From Thalassobium sp. (GTDB lineage Bacteria; Pseudomonadota; Gammaproteobacteria; Pseudomonadales; Oceanobacteraceae): a DNA stretch of 64,000 nucleotides. This document shows, one piece after another, positions 10,208-19,772 of this stretch; positions within the stretch are counted from its first letter, which is position 1; the number at the start of each line of letters is the position of its first letter. The DNA is taken from positions 372,001 through 436,000 of the forward strand of contig NVUW01000002.1 of assembly GCA_002733205.1 (NCBI GenBank), in the 5' to 3' direction. Made by a program: the position numbers and the translations under genes. The notes beneath the pieces are model-generated. The model did not search any database. It was given only the letters and a program-made list of their open reading frames with translations, and was not told the origin of the DNA.

Positions 10208-11752
10208 ATGCAGCAACTGAATCCATCTGAGATCAGTGAAGTCATCAAAAAACGCATCGAAAATCTCGATGTGACTTCACAAGCCCAGAACGAGGGCACC
10301 GTCGTATCTGTATCTGACGGTATCGTTCGTATTCACGGTCTGGCTGACGCCATGTACGGTGAAATGATTGAATTTGAAGGCGGCGTATACGGCCTGGCAA
10401 TGAACCTGGAGCGTGACTCCGTTGGTGCCGTTGTTCTGGGCGAATACAAAGGTCTGGCTGAAGGCCAGACTGCCAAATGTACTGGCCGCATTCTGGAAGT
10501 ACCTGTTGGTGAAGCCCTGCTGGGTCGCGTTGTCGACACTCTGGGTAACCCGATCGACGGTAAAGGTCCGATCGAAACCAACCTGACCGCTCCTGTTGAA
10601 CGTGTTGCGCCTGGCGTAATTGCACGTCAATCGGTCGATCAGCCTGTTGAAACTGGTTACAAAGCAGTCGACTCCATGGTGCCGGTTGGCCGTGGTCAGC
10701 GTGAGCTGATCATTGGTGACCGTCAGACGGGTAAAACTGCGATGGCTATTGACGCCATCATCAACCAGAAAGGCTCCGGCATTAAGTGTATCTACGTTGC
10801 CATCGGTCAGAAGCAATCTTCTATCGCTAACGTAGTACGCAAACTGGAAGAACACGGCGCGATGGATCACACCATCATCGTAGCGGCAGGCGCGTCAGAC
10901 CCGGCAGCAATGCTGTTCCTGGCTCCGTACTCCGGCTGCGCCATGGGTGAATACTTCCTCGACCGCGGTGAAGACGCTCTGATCGTATTTGACGATCTGA
11001 CCAAGCAAGCATGGGCATATCGTCAGATTTCCCTGCTGCTGAAGCGCCCACCAGGCCGTGAAGCTTACCCAGGTGACGTATTCTACCTGCACTCCCGTCT
11101 GCTGGAACGCGCATGTCGCGTTAACCCAACGTACGTTGAGCGCATGACTAACGGTGCAGTGACAGGCAAAACCGGTTCTTTGACCGCGCTGCCAATCATT
11201 GAGACTCAGGGCGGTGACGTTTCGGCGTTCGTACCGACCAACGTGATCTCTATTACCGATGGTCAGATCTTCCTGGAAACCAACCTGTTCAACTCCGGTA
11301 TCCGTCCGGCGATGAACGCGGGTATCTCTGTATCCCGTGTAGGTGGTGCTGCACAGACCAAGATCATCAAGAAACTGGGCGGTGGTATCCGTCTGGCTCT
11401 GGCTCAGTACCGTGAACTGGCGGCTTTCGCTCAGTTTGCATCGGACTTGGACGAAGCGACTCGCGAACAGTTGGAACACGGCCGTGCCGTTACCGAACTG
11501 ATGAAGCAGAAGCAGTACGCGCCAATGTCCACCGCTGAGATGGGTCTGGTGATCTACGCTGCGACTGAAGGCTTCCTGAAAGACGTTGAAGTGAACAAGA
11601 TTCAAGCGTTTGAAGCTGCTCTGCTGAGCTACGCCAACAGCGAATACGCTGAACTGATGGCGAAGATCAACGTTAAGGGTGACTACAACGATGAAATCGC
11701 CGCCGGTCTGAAAGAGTGCATTGAGAAATTCAAAGGCACTCAGACCTGGTAA
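10208..11752 (+). CDS. atpA: F1Fo ATP synthase subunit alpha
   Basis: A 514-residue regulatory nucleotide-binding subunit, one residue longer than E. coli. The P-loop [13 protein letters not shown] near residue 170 and the arginine-finger region [13 protein letters not shown] near residue 375 are intact. Codon use is strongly biased, as expected for a highly expressed gene. A large intercistronic hairpin separates it from atpG. Confidence 0.98.
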   Translation: MQQLNPSEISEVIKKRIENLDVTSQAQNEGTVVSVSDGIVRIHGLADAMYGEMIEFEGGVYGLAMNLERDSVGAVVLGEYKGLAEGQTAKCTGRILEVPVGEALLGRVVDTLGNPIDGKGPIETNLTAPVERVAPGVIARQSVDQPVETGYKAVDSMVPVGRGQRELIIGDRQTGKTAMAIDAIINQKGSGIKCIYVAIGQKQSSIANVVRKLEEHGAMDHTIIVAAGASDPAAMLFLAPYSGCAMGEYFLDRGEDALIVFDDLTKQAWAYRQISLLLKRPPGREAYPGDVFYLHSRLLERACRVNPTYVERMTNGAVTGKTGSLTALPIIETQGGDVSAFVPTNVISITDGQIFLETNLFNSGIRPAMNAGISVSRVGGAAQTKIIKKLGGGIRLALAQYRELAAFAQFASDLDEATREQLEHGRAVTELMKQKQYAPMSTAEMGLVIYAATEGFLKDVEVNKIQAFEAALLSYANSEYAELMAKINVKGDYNDEIAAGLKECIEKFKGTQTW

Positions 11753-11759
11753 GTCCGGT

Positions 11760-11790
11760 GCTGGCGATGCCGGAAACGGCCATCGCCAGC
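11760..11790 (+). other. Intercistronic hairpin between atpA and atpG
   Basis: CTGGCGATGCCG and CGGCCATCGCCAG pair around a GAAA loop with a single bulged base. There is no T tract after it, so it is not a Rho-independent terminator. It may stabilise the atpA 3' end or tune atpG expression; that role is inferred. Confidence 0.6.
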
Positions 11791-11817
11791 TGGATTCACT
11801 CAACGTAGGGCAGCTAA

Positions 11818-12678
11818 ATGGCAGTCGGAAAAGAGATTAAAGAGCAGATTACGAGTGTAAAAAGCACGCAGAAAATTACTTCAGCGATGGAAAAAGTCGC
11901 TGTGAGTAAAATGCGTCGCGCTCAGATGCGCATGCAGGAAAGCCGTCCATACGCGGATAAAATCCGTGATGTGATCGGTCATCTGGCGAATGCAACATCT
12001 GAATATCGTCACCGTTATCTGCAAGACCGCGAAATCAAGCGTGTTGGTTATATCGTGGTGTCTTCCGACCGTGGCTTGTGTGGCGGTTTGAACAACAACC
12101 TGTTCAAGCGTGTTGCACAGCAGTCCAAAGAGTGGAAGAACAAAGGTGTGGAAGTTGACTTCTGCGCTATCGGCTCCAAAGCCGGTCTGTTCTTCAACAG
12201 CTTTGGCGGCAACGTAGTAGCCTCCCAGTCTCATCTGGGTGATGCTCCTGAGTTGGCGAGCCTGATCGGAGCGGTAAAAGTGATGCTGGACGCATTCGAC
12301 AGTGGTCGGATTGATCGTCTGTTCATCATGCATAACCGTTTTGTGAACACCATGACCCAATCGCCAGAAGCGGTGCAGTTATTGCCCCTGAAGGCACAAC
12401 AAGACGATTCACTGAAACACCATTGGGACTATATCTACGAGCCTGATGCCAAAGAGATCCTCGAAGGTCTGTTGGTTCGCTACGTAGAATCTCAGGTGTA
12501 TCAGGGTGTGATTGAAAACAACGCCTGTGAACAGGCCGCGCGTATGTTGGCAATGAAAAACGCCACCGATAACGCTGGCGGCATGATCAAAGATCTGAAC
12601 TTGCTGTATAACAAAGCTCGTCAGGCAGCGATCACCCAGGAAATTTCAGAAATCGTTAGCGGTGCCGCGGCCGTTTAA
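11818..12678 (+). CDS. atpG: F1Fo ATP synthase subunit gamma
   Basis: A 286-residue rotor shaft subunit. The N-terminal helix [20 protein letters not shown], the [11 protein letters not shown] segment and the C-terminal [20 protein letters not shown] are family signatures. It rotates inside alpha3beta3 and couples c-ring rotation to catalysis. Confidence 0.98.
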   Translation: MAVGKEIKEQITSVKSTQKITSAMEKVAVSKMRRAQMRMQESRPYADKIRDVIGHLANATSEYRHRYLQDREIKRVGYIVVSSDRGLCGGLNNNLFKRVAQQSKEWKNKGVEVDFCAIGSKAGLFFNSFGGNVVASQSHLGDAPELASLIGAVKVMLDAFDSGRIDRLFIMHNRFVNTMTQSPEAVQLLPLKAQQDDSLKHHWDYIYEPDAKEILEGLLVRYVESQVYQGVIENNACEQAARMLAMKNATDNAGGMIKDLNLLYNKARQAAITQEISEIVSGAAAV

Positions 12679-12706
12679 GGCCCGGGAACACAGGTTTTAA
12701 GGTTAA

Positions 12707-14113
<1,407 letters not shown>

Positions 14114-14126
14114 CTTGGGCGGGTCA

Positions 14127-14152
14127 GGGAGCGAGTAGTGTAGTCCGCTCCC
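14127..14152 (+). other. Intercistronic hairpin between atpD and atpC
   Basis: GGGAGCG (14127-14133) pairs with CGCTCCC (14146-14152). No T run follows, so it is more likely an mRNA-stability or attenuation element than a terminator. Confidence 0.4.
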
Positions 14153-14179
14153 CGGCCTCCTCAGTCTGAGGGAAAGATT

Positions 14180-14608
14180 ATGGCGATTACCGTCCACTGC
14201 GATATCGTCAGCGCCGAAGAGAATCTGTTCTCTGGCCTGGTAGAGCGTGTTGTGGCGTCCGGTGTACTGGGTGATCTGGGTATTGAACCCGGCCACGCAG
14301 CGCTGCTGACCCCACTGAAACCAGGTCCGGTCCGTATTGTTAAGCAAAACGGCGAAGAAGAGGTTGTTTACGTCTCTGGCGGTTATCTGGAAGTTCAGCC
14401 CAATACAGTAACCGTACTGGCTGATACGGCGGTGCGCGCAAGCGACATCGACGAAGCAGCGGCTATGGAAGCTAAGAAACACGCTGAGCAGGCGATTGAG
14501 AATCAGGGTGCAGACTTTGATTACTCTCGTGCGCTTACTCAGTTGGCAGAAGCTGCGGCTCAGCTGCGTACCATCCAGCAGATCCGCGCAAAACTCGGTA
14601 AGCACTAA
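14180..14608 (+). CDS. atpC: F1Fo ATP synthase subunit epsilon
   Basis: A 142-residue subunit with the N-terminal beta sandwich ([29 protein letters not shown]) and the C-terminal two-helix inhibitory region. It links gamma to the c-ring and can inhibit ATP hydrolysis. It is the last gene of the operon. Its final 35 bases are repeated exactly 140 bp downstream and twice more in degraded form. Confidence 0.97.
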   Translation: MAITVHCDIVSAEENLFSGLVERVVASGVLGDLGIEPGHAALLTPLKPGPVRIVKQNGEEEVVYVSGGYLEVQPNTVTVLADTAVRASDIDEAAAMEAKKHAEQAIENQGADFDYSRALTQLAEAAAQLRTIQQIRAKLGKH

Positions 14609-14631
14609 GCTTCCTTGTTTGGCTGCGAAAG

Positions 14632-14667
14632 AAACCCACCCTGCAGAAATGCAGCGTGGGTTTTTTT
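14632..14667 (+). terminator. Rho-independent terminator of the atp operon (copy 1)
   Basis: AAACCCAC and CTGCA pair across a GAAA loop with TGCAG and GTGGGTTT, with one C:C mismatch. A run of seven T follows. It lies 23 bp after the atpC stop. Confidence 0.85.
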
Positions 14668-14680
14668 ATGCCTAGATTTC

Positions 14681-14933
14681 TGCTGGAACGCAGCGTGCTG
14701 CGCCTATAACAGGCCCAGCAGATCCGCGCAAAACTCGGTAAGCACTAAGTTTATAATTAGTGTTTGTGCTGGATGCCGCAGCTCAGCTGCGGCTATAACA
14801 AGTCCAGCAGTCCCGAGCAAAACTCGGCAAACACTGAGTTTCTGCAAAAGAAACCCACTCTGTAGAAATGCAGCGTGGGTTTTTTTATGCCTGCTGGAAT
14901 ACGCAGCGTGCTGCGTGTATACACGAGTGCCAG
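14681..14933 (+). repeat. Three copies of a ~42-bp hairpin repeat after atpC
   Basis: Units at 14681-14721, 14767-14810 and 14892-14933 share the layout TGCTGGA, a GC-rich palindrome (CGCAGC and GCTGCG), TATAAC or similar, then CCAGCAG or CCAG. TGCTGGA and the terminal CCAGCA pair, so each unit can fold. They resemble REP-like elements but also resemble the atpC 3' coding sequence, from which they may derive. Confidence 0.6.
14851..14886 (+). terminator. Duplicated copy of the atp terminator (copy 2)
   Basis: The same AAACCCAC ... GTGGGTTT hairpin with GAAA loop and T tract as copy 1, 219 bp further on, with small changes in the stem. Confidence 0.75.
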
Positions 14934-15001
14934 AAGATCCGCGCTAAGCCCGGCAAGTATTAGGCTATCCGGTTTCAGCGCAGCAATCTTTTAGTAAACA
15001 C

Positions 15002-15040
15002 TTGCACTTTATAAATATAAAAATAATGATTTGCATTAAT
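15002..15040 (+). promoter_or_regulatory. Possible promoter overlapped by a Fur-box-like sequence
   Basis: TTGCAC (15002-15007), 16 bp, TAATGA (15024-15029) could be a promoter for the beta-barrel gene. The 19 bases at 15022-15040 agree at 13 of 19 positions with the Fur consensus GATAATGATAATCATTATC. The region is AT-rich, so chance similarity is possible. Confidence 0.35.
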
Positions 15041-15070
15041 TATTATGCGTGTTTTTACTAAGGAAAGTTT

Positions 15071-15664
15071 ATGTTCAGTGTTGTTTGCCGTTGGTCTTTA
15101 ATTTTTGCTGCCGGGCTGCTACCGCTGGCTGCGGTTGCTTCTGATGACCCTGTGCGTCTGTATCTCGGAATGGGGTGGGGTACAGGTGATGGCTCGCACG
15201 ACTGGGAATACAGTAACCAGAAAATCAGTACCACACATTACGATCAGGATATAAAAGATTTTAAGTTAGGCATTATGTTTTCCCCGGCAGTACGGCTGGA
15301 GTTTGCCAGAACACAGGTCGATATGGATGTCGACACATCGCGGAATGATCTGAGCGGTATGGATCTGAATCTGTTTTTCAGCGTCGGCAATAAACCTGTC
15401 CGGCCTTACTTAACCGTCGGTCTTGGGTCCTACGATTACGACGATACTGCCTCTCTGGTGGCAGGAGATGATGACCTGAGCGGTACGGCCGTCAATATTG
15501 GCGTTGGCATCTTTGCTCCTCTGAGCGAGCATGTGGAACTGGACATTGGCTATCAGGAAAAACGTATTGAATGGCAGGAAATGGGATCAGTGACTAACGA
15601 TGAGCGCTTAAATGTGTCGACTCGTATGAATTACTTCAATACCGGATTGCGCATTATTTTCTGA
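15071..15664 (+). CDS. Outer-membrane beta-barrel protein
   Basis: A 197-residue protein with an N-terminal signal peptide (cleavage likely after ALPLAAVAS-type region, near residue 26) and a body of alternating strands such as PVRLYLGMGWGTGDG and KPVRPYLTVGLGSYDYDD. It ends in FNTGLRIIF, with the terminal Phe typical of BAM substrates. This is the small OmpA/OmpW-like barrel class. Function is not identifiable. A Fur-like box upstream hints at iron regulation. Confidence 0.7.
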   Translation: MFSVVCRWSLIFAAGLLPLAAVASDDPVRLYLGMGWGTGDGSHDWEYSNQKISTTHYDQDIKDFKLGIMFSPAVRLEFARTQVDMDVDTSRNDLSGMDLNLFFSVGNKPVRPYLTVGLGSYDYDDTASLVAGDDDLSGTAVNIGVGIFAPLSEHVELDIGYQEKRIEWQEMGSVTNDERLNVSTRMNYFNTGLRIIF

Positions 15665-15711
15665 ATGGCTTTCATTGTGTGAGGCGGAGTATGTACTCCG
15701 CCGCTGTCGTT

Positions 15712-16566
15712 TTACTCCTCAAACAATCCCTTCACGGCAAACAGGTCATCGAACTGCGCCTGTTGTTTCTGCGCTTTGGCCTGGAAGGTTTTCATCATAT
15801 CGGTCGGGCGGAACATGCCTGACTGCCAGGTCGCCATATAGCGCAGGCTGTCTTCAACGCTGTGGTCACGGCTGTAATTCAGCATCTCTTTACAGCCACT
15901 GACCGCCAGTGGTGAGTGTTTGGCAATTTCAGCTGCAATGGTCATTACACCGTCGAGCATGGCTTGATGGGATTCATACACTTCATTAACAAAGCCCAAC
16001 GCTTTAGCTTCGTGAGCGCTGAATTTACGCCCGGTATAGGCCAGTTCGCGTACGACACCCTGCGGCATCAATTTTGGCAGGCGCTGTAAGGTGCCAACGT
16101 CGGCGGTCATGCCCAGTTCGGTTTCTTTGATGGTGAAGTAGGCATCGGCGGAGCAGTAGCGGGAGTCGGCGGCGCAGACCATATCCAGCGCACCACCGAT
16201 ACAACCACCCTGAATGGCAGCCAATACCGGTAAACGGATCTGCTCCAGTGAGCTTAAGGTATCCTGCAATTGCATCACGACACGACGCAGATTCTCGGCC
16301 ATACGCCCGGCGTCGCCGGTCATTGGCACCGCTTTCGGATTGGTGAACACGCCCAGATCCATGCCGGCAGAGAAATGCTTGCCGGTCGAAGAAATCACAA
16401 TTACCCGGGCATCGGTCTGGGCTTCAATAGCGCGCATGCATTGCGGCAGCTCCAGCCAGAAGGCCTGATTCATGGAGTTCAGGGCGTCGGGGCGGCACAG
16501 TTGTACGTGAGCGATGTGGTTTTCGACACTGACGTTAAAGCTCTGGAATTCAGGCAGGGCACTCAT
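15712..16566 (-). CDS. Crotonase-family delta3,5-delta2,4-dienoyl-CoA isomerase
   Basis: A 284-residue enoyl-CoA hydratase/isomerase-fold protein. The oxyanion-hole segments HFSAGMDLG and AAIQGGCIGGALDM are present. Instead of the two hydratase glutamates it has AADSRY, IKETELG and TADVGTLQRLP, which align with the Asp/Glu/Asp set of mammalian ECH1 dienoyl-CoA isomerase. It would help degrade unsaturated fatty acids with odd-position double bonds. A LysR gene is divergent, 156 bp away, with a TTGACGCCGTCAA palindrome between them. Confidence 0.82.
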   Translation of the reverse strand: MSALPEFQSFNVSVENHIAHVQLCRPDALNSMNQAFWLELPQCMRAIEAQTDARVIVISSTGKHFSAGMDLGVFTNPKAVPMTGDAGRMAENLRRVVMQLQDTLSSLEQIRLPVLAAIQGGCIGGALDMVCAADSRYCSADAYFTIKETELGMTADVGTLQRLPKLMPQGVVRELAYTGRKFSAHEAKALGFVNEVYESHQAMLDGVMTIAAEIAKHSPLAVSGCKEMLNYSRDHSVEDSLRYMATWQSGMFRPTDMMKTFQAKAQKQQAQFDDLFAVKGLFEE

Positions 16567-16610
16567 AGCAGATCCTTGTGATTGTCTGATGGCAGTTGTT
16601 ATTGATTATG

Positions 16611-16623
16611 TTGACGCCGTCAA
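16611..16623. promoter_or_regulatory. Possible LysR operator between isomerase and lysR genes
   Basis: TTGAC-GCC-GTCAA is a perfect short palindrome in the 156-bp divergent intergenic region, 45 bp before the isomerase start. It has the T-N11-A outline of LysR-type binding sites. Confidence 0.4.
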
Positions 16624-16722
16624 TATAGGGTGAGGCTGTGTGGCAGGTCAAATAAGCGGCTGACTCCAGTGTGGAATCGCATGGTACTCTTATTGCTCTT
16701 GTGAATACTGCCGGGCCAGTGC

Positions 16723-17673
16723 ATGCAGAAAATGAATCTTTCCCGCGTCGACCTGAACCTCTTTGTGGTCTTCGATGTGATTTACCGTGAGGGCAATCTG
16801 ACCCGTGCCAGCGAGCAGCTGAATCTGTCGCAACCGGCGGTCAGTCATGCGCTGGGGCGTCTGCGTGAACGCTTTGATGACCCACTGTTTGAGCGCTCCG
16901 GCAAGGGCATGACTCCGACGCCGCTGGCGAAGGCGATTATTGGTCGTGTCAGAGCGGCGTTGCAGGATCTGGAATCGACCCTGACTGAAGGGCTGGCCTT
17001 TGATCCTGCCCAGGCCAGCCGTGTGTTTACTCTGGCTTCCCGGGATGTGATGGAAGCCACAGCGCTACCATTGTTAATGGCGCGCCTGCAACAACAGGCG
17101 CCGGGAATTCAGTTGCGCAGCGTGAGGGTGGCGCGGCGTGATATGGAAAGCGCGCTGTCATCCGGACAGATTGATTTTGCCGCCGATGTACTGCTGCCGG
17201 TCGGCGATGATATTGAGCATCAGGCGATTGGCGAAGAGCAGCTGGTCGTAGTGATGCGCAATGGGCATCCGCTACAGGGAAGTACGTGGAATCTGGATAG
17301 CTACCTGAGTGCCCGGCATGTGCTGGTTTCCAGCCGCGCCGAAGGGCCGGGCGTGGAAGACTTCGCCCTGACCCGGTTGGGTAAGGTGCGGCAGGTGGCG
17401 CTGCGCTGCCAGAATTATTATGCCGCGATTCAGGTGATGCAGCAGACCGATTTACTGCTGACACTACCGCACAGCTTTGCCCGAAATATGGCCGCGCAGC
17501 TGCCTGATTACAGCATCCTGTCGTTACCGCTACCACTGGCACCACTGGAGCTGCATCTGTACTGGCACCGCAAGGCCAGCCGTGACCCGGCGGTGATGTG
17601 GCTGAAAGAACAGATGGCCGGGCTGATGCCCGGCGCAGTATCAGGTCAGGGCAATGTCAGGGTCGTGCTGTAG
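16723..17673 (+). CDS. LysR-family transcriptional regulator
   Basis: A 316-residue regulator with an N-terminal winged helix (VDLNLFVVFDVIYREGNLTRASEQLNLSQPAVSHALGRLRERFDDPLF) and a periplasmic-binding-like effector domain. The VDLNLF and DPLF pattern matches the NodD/LinR/PhoN-like subgroup. It probably regulates the divergent isomerase gene. Its last 28 bases overlap the convergent lipoprotein gene. Confidence 0.88.
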   Translation: MQKMNLSRVDLNLFVVFDVIYREGNLTRASEQLNLSQPAVSHALGRLRERFDDPLFERSGKGMTPTPLAKAIIGRVRAALQDLESTLTEGLAFDPAQASRVFTLASRDVMEATALPLLMARLQQQAPGIQLRSVRVARRDMESALSSGQIDFAADVLLPVGDDIEHQAIGEEQLVVVMRNGHPLQGSTWNLDSYLSARHVLVSSRAEGPGVEDFALTRLGKVRQVALRCQNYYAAIQVMQQTDLLLTLPHSFARNMAAQLPDYSILSLPLPLAPLELHLYWHRKASRDPAVMWLKEQMAGLMPGAVSGQGNVRVVL

Positions 17674-18752
17674 CTGCCGGTGGCGGCCGGAGAACTGTTT
17701 AATCCGCAGCCAATAGCTGAGGCTGAGCCCAGGTCCGCACTCAGAACCAACTGAAGATTATCGGCGGTTGCTGTCAGGTTGCTGAGCCCCTCGTGCTGGG
17801 ATATCAATCTTACACAACCGCTATCCCGTGCCAGTGCACTTTTCAGGTTGCCGTTCTTCTCTGTCAGAAAAAGCAGGCCAAGGCCGCTGCTGCTACGGGT
17901 CTGAAGTTGCTGAATCAGCTCGCTGGCTGCCGGTGCCTCGCCGCATTCCTGTGTTCCGCTCAGCTCCAGCGTCTGTACCAGGCAGTATACCGGCTGATTT
18001 GGCTCATCAATGTTGACACTATTGTATTGAATGGCGAGGGAATGTTGGCCAAGGGGAGCAGTGCTGTCTGATATTTTAATGGCCGCAGTACTCTGACCGC
18101 TGAAACGGGTCTCACCAAAGCCCGTGGTATAACCCGCCAAAGCCTGTCCTGCCATCCTGCTGTTACTGGTCAGCGTAAACAATTGCGACTCGTTACCGTT
18201 AGAGTTGCTGTAAAGCGGTAAAGAGAAGGCAGCAGCCGTATCGGGCAGGGGCTGGAACGTGCTGCTGCCTGCGGCGCAGTTAGCAACTTCAAGAGCGCCG
18301 GCATTATCGCGGATTACAAAGACACTTTTGCGGCGGATATGCCTGGTTTCCTGCTCGGTAGGGATGCGTGGTATCTGCGTGCGTACATAGTCGCTGACCA
18401 TCACCCAGGTGCCGGTCAGGTCGGTATTCAGCTCGGTACGTTCGTTGTAAACGGTCAGGTCATAGGTTGCCGCTGCTGCTGTATTACCCAGTGTCTGAGT
18501 CGGATTGACCTCGGCCGGTGGCAGGTAGCCGCAATCAGGGTCGGTCGGATCACCACCATCGCCCGGATCACCGCCGTCACCCGGATCACCGCCGTCGCCC
18601 GGATCACCACCGTCGCCCGGATCACCGCCGTCGCCCGGATCACCGCCATTGCCGGGAGTGTTGTCGTCAGGTGCAGAGGAGTGGCCGGAGCTGCCGTCGC
18701 CACCGCAGGCGGCCAGCAAAAGCATCAGGGTAAAGGCGAGTAAATGGCGCAA
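17646..18752 (-). CDS. Lipoprotein with Gly-Asp-Gly-Gly-Asp-Pro tandem repeats
   Basis: A 368-residue protein with a lipoprotein signal peptide (MLLLAACGG, Cys16). Residues about 33-67 are GDGGDP repeats encoded by six 18-bp DNA units at 18547-18654. The rest is a beta-rich, Cys-containing domain (CGYLP, CAAGS, CLVQT) without a family I recognise. The repeat could act as a flexible, possibly calcium-binding, surface linker. It is convergent with lysR. Confidence 0.65.
   Translation of the reverse strand: MRHLLAFTLMLLLAACGGDGSSGHSSAPDDNTPGNGGDPGDGGDPGDGGDPGDGGDPGDGGDPGDGGDPTDPDCGYLPPAEVNPTQTLGNTAAAATYDLTVYNERTELNTDLTGTWVMVSDYVRTQIPRIPTEQETRHIRRKSVFVIRDNAGALEVANCAAGSSTFQPLPDTAAAFSLPLYSNSNGNESQLFTLTSNSRMAGQALAGYTTGFGETRFSGQSTAAIKISDSTAPLGQHSLAIQYNSVNIDEPNQPVYCLVQTLELSGTQECGEAPAASELIQQLQTRSSSGLGLLFLTEKNGNLKSALARDSGCVRLISQHEGLSNLTATADNLQLVLSADLGSASAIGCGLNSSPAATGSYSTTLTLP
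18547..18654 (-). repeat. Six tandem 18-bp repeats inside the lipoprotein gene
   Basis: Six consecutive units of the form GGATCACCRCCRTCRCCC occupy 18547-18654, with only scattered purine changes. Because 18 is a multiple of three, copy-number change would lengthen or shorten the GDGGDP linker without breaking the frame. Confidence 0.9.
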
Positions 18753-18846
18753 AGTATTGTCCTTATCATTATTATACGCCGAGCCTAATCCTGTACGTTG
18801 GTTCTGTAAATGCCAGAGGAGATGCTTTGCTTGTTGTTTACGCGTT

Positions 18847-19761
18847 TCAGCTCAGATACTGCGGATACAGATGAGCGGCGCTTTCCACCACGATGGCGTG
18901 GCGGCGGGCGAGGCGTTCATGATCGCGGTCATAGCCACCACCAATCACCGTTGCCAGCGGAATATGGCGGCGCAGGCAATGGCTGAGTACCAGCTCATCA
19001 CGCTGCTGCACGCCGGCCCAGCTGATATCCAGATGACCCAGCTCGTCGCCCTGCCAGATATCGGCGCCGGCGTCGTACAGCACCAGGTCAGGCTGGTGTT
19101 CATCCAGTAAGCGCAGCAGTGTTTCTTCCACCGTCTGCAAGTACGGCTGATCAGTCAGGTGCTGGTCGAGACCAATATCCAGATCGCTGGCGGATTTGCG
19201 GAAGGGAAAGTTCTTCTCACAGTGGATGGAGCAGGTAAATGCCCGTGGCTCATGCGCCAGAATGGCGGCGGTGCCATCGCCCTGATGTACATCCAGATCG
19301 AAGATCAGCACTTTTTCTACATCGCCCTGCGCCAGCAGTGTCAGAGCGCAGTAGGCCAGATCATTGATCAGGCAGAAGCCAGAGCCAAAATCGCGGTGAG
19401 CGTGATGGGTGCCGCCGGCCAGATGACAGGCCATGCCGTGTTGCAAAGCCAGCCGCGCGGTTAACAGGGTGCCGTTGGGCGCGGTCAGGGTGCGGTCGAT
19501 TAAGCCCTGGCTCCAGGGCAGGCCGATACGCCGCCAGGCGCGCGGGTCCAGTGTCTGATCGCACAACGATTCCAGATAAAAACGTTCGTGAGCTATGCCG
19601 AGGTCGGTCAGCGATGCTGGCTGTGGCTGAAACAGGTTGTTGCGGCCAATCAGCCCCTGTTGCCGGCAATAGTCATGCAGGCGTACAAACTTTGACATCA
19701 CAAAGCGGTGCTGTTCGGGGAAGGGACAGGAGTAGTTGGGGTGGTATACCAGTGGCAGCAC
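18847..19761 (-). CDS. Histone deacetylase superfamily (AcuC/HdaH-like) hydrolase
   Basis: A 304-residue arginase/deacetylase-fold enzyme. GGTHHAHRDFGSGFCLINDLAY carries the catalytic His pair, FDLDVHQGDGTA gives the Asp-X-His zinc ligands, and LYDAGADIWQGDELGHLDIS provides the third Asp. Bacterial members deacylate acetyl-lysine or acetylpolyamines; the substrate here is unknown. It lies 12 bp downstream of the GGDEF/EAL gene on the same strand and may be co-transcribed. Confidence 0.88.
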   Translation of the reverse strand: MLPLVYHPNYSCPFPEQHRFVMSKFVRLHDYCRQQGLIGRNNLFQPQPASLTDLGIAHERFYLESLCDQTLDPRAWRRIGLPWSQGLIDRTLTAPNGTLLTARLALQHGMACHLAGGTHHAHRDFGSGFCLINDLAYCALTLLAQGDVEKVLIFDLDVHQGDGTAAILAHEPRAFTCSIHCEKNFPFRKSASDLDIGLDQHLTDQPYLQTVEETLLRLLDEHQPDLVLYDAGADIWQGDELGHLDISWAGVQQRDELVLSHCLRRHIPLATVIGGGYDRDHERLARRHAIVVESAAHLYPQYLS

Positions 19762-19772
19762 AGCGGTCGCCG

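Larger units (their letters stand above)
14575..14963 (+). repeat. Decayed duplications of the atpC 3' end
   Basis: The last 35 bases of atpC (14575-14609) recur identically at 14715-14749. Diverged copies are at 14803-14837 and about 14930-14963. The spacings are 140, about 88 and about 127 bp. No start codon or reading frame is preserved, so the copies are non-coding remnants. Confidence 0.8.

Noticed and set aside
14615-14947. 110-residue frame after atpC
   Set aside because: It is made of the duplicated terminators and hairpin repeats, with Cys/Arg-rich low-quality sequence and no family.
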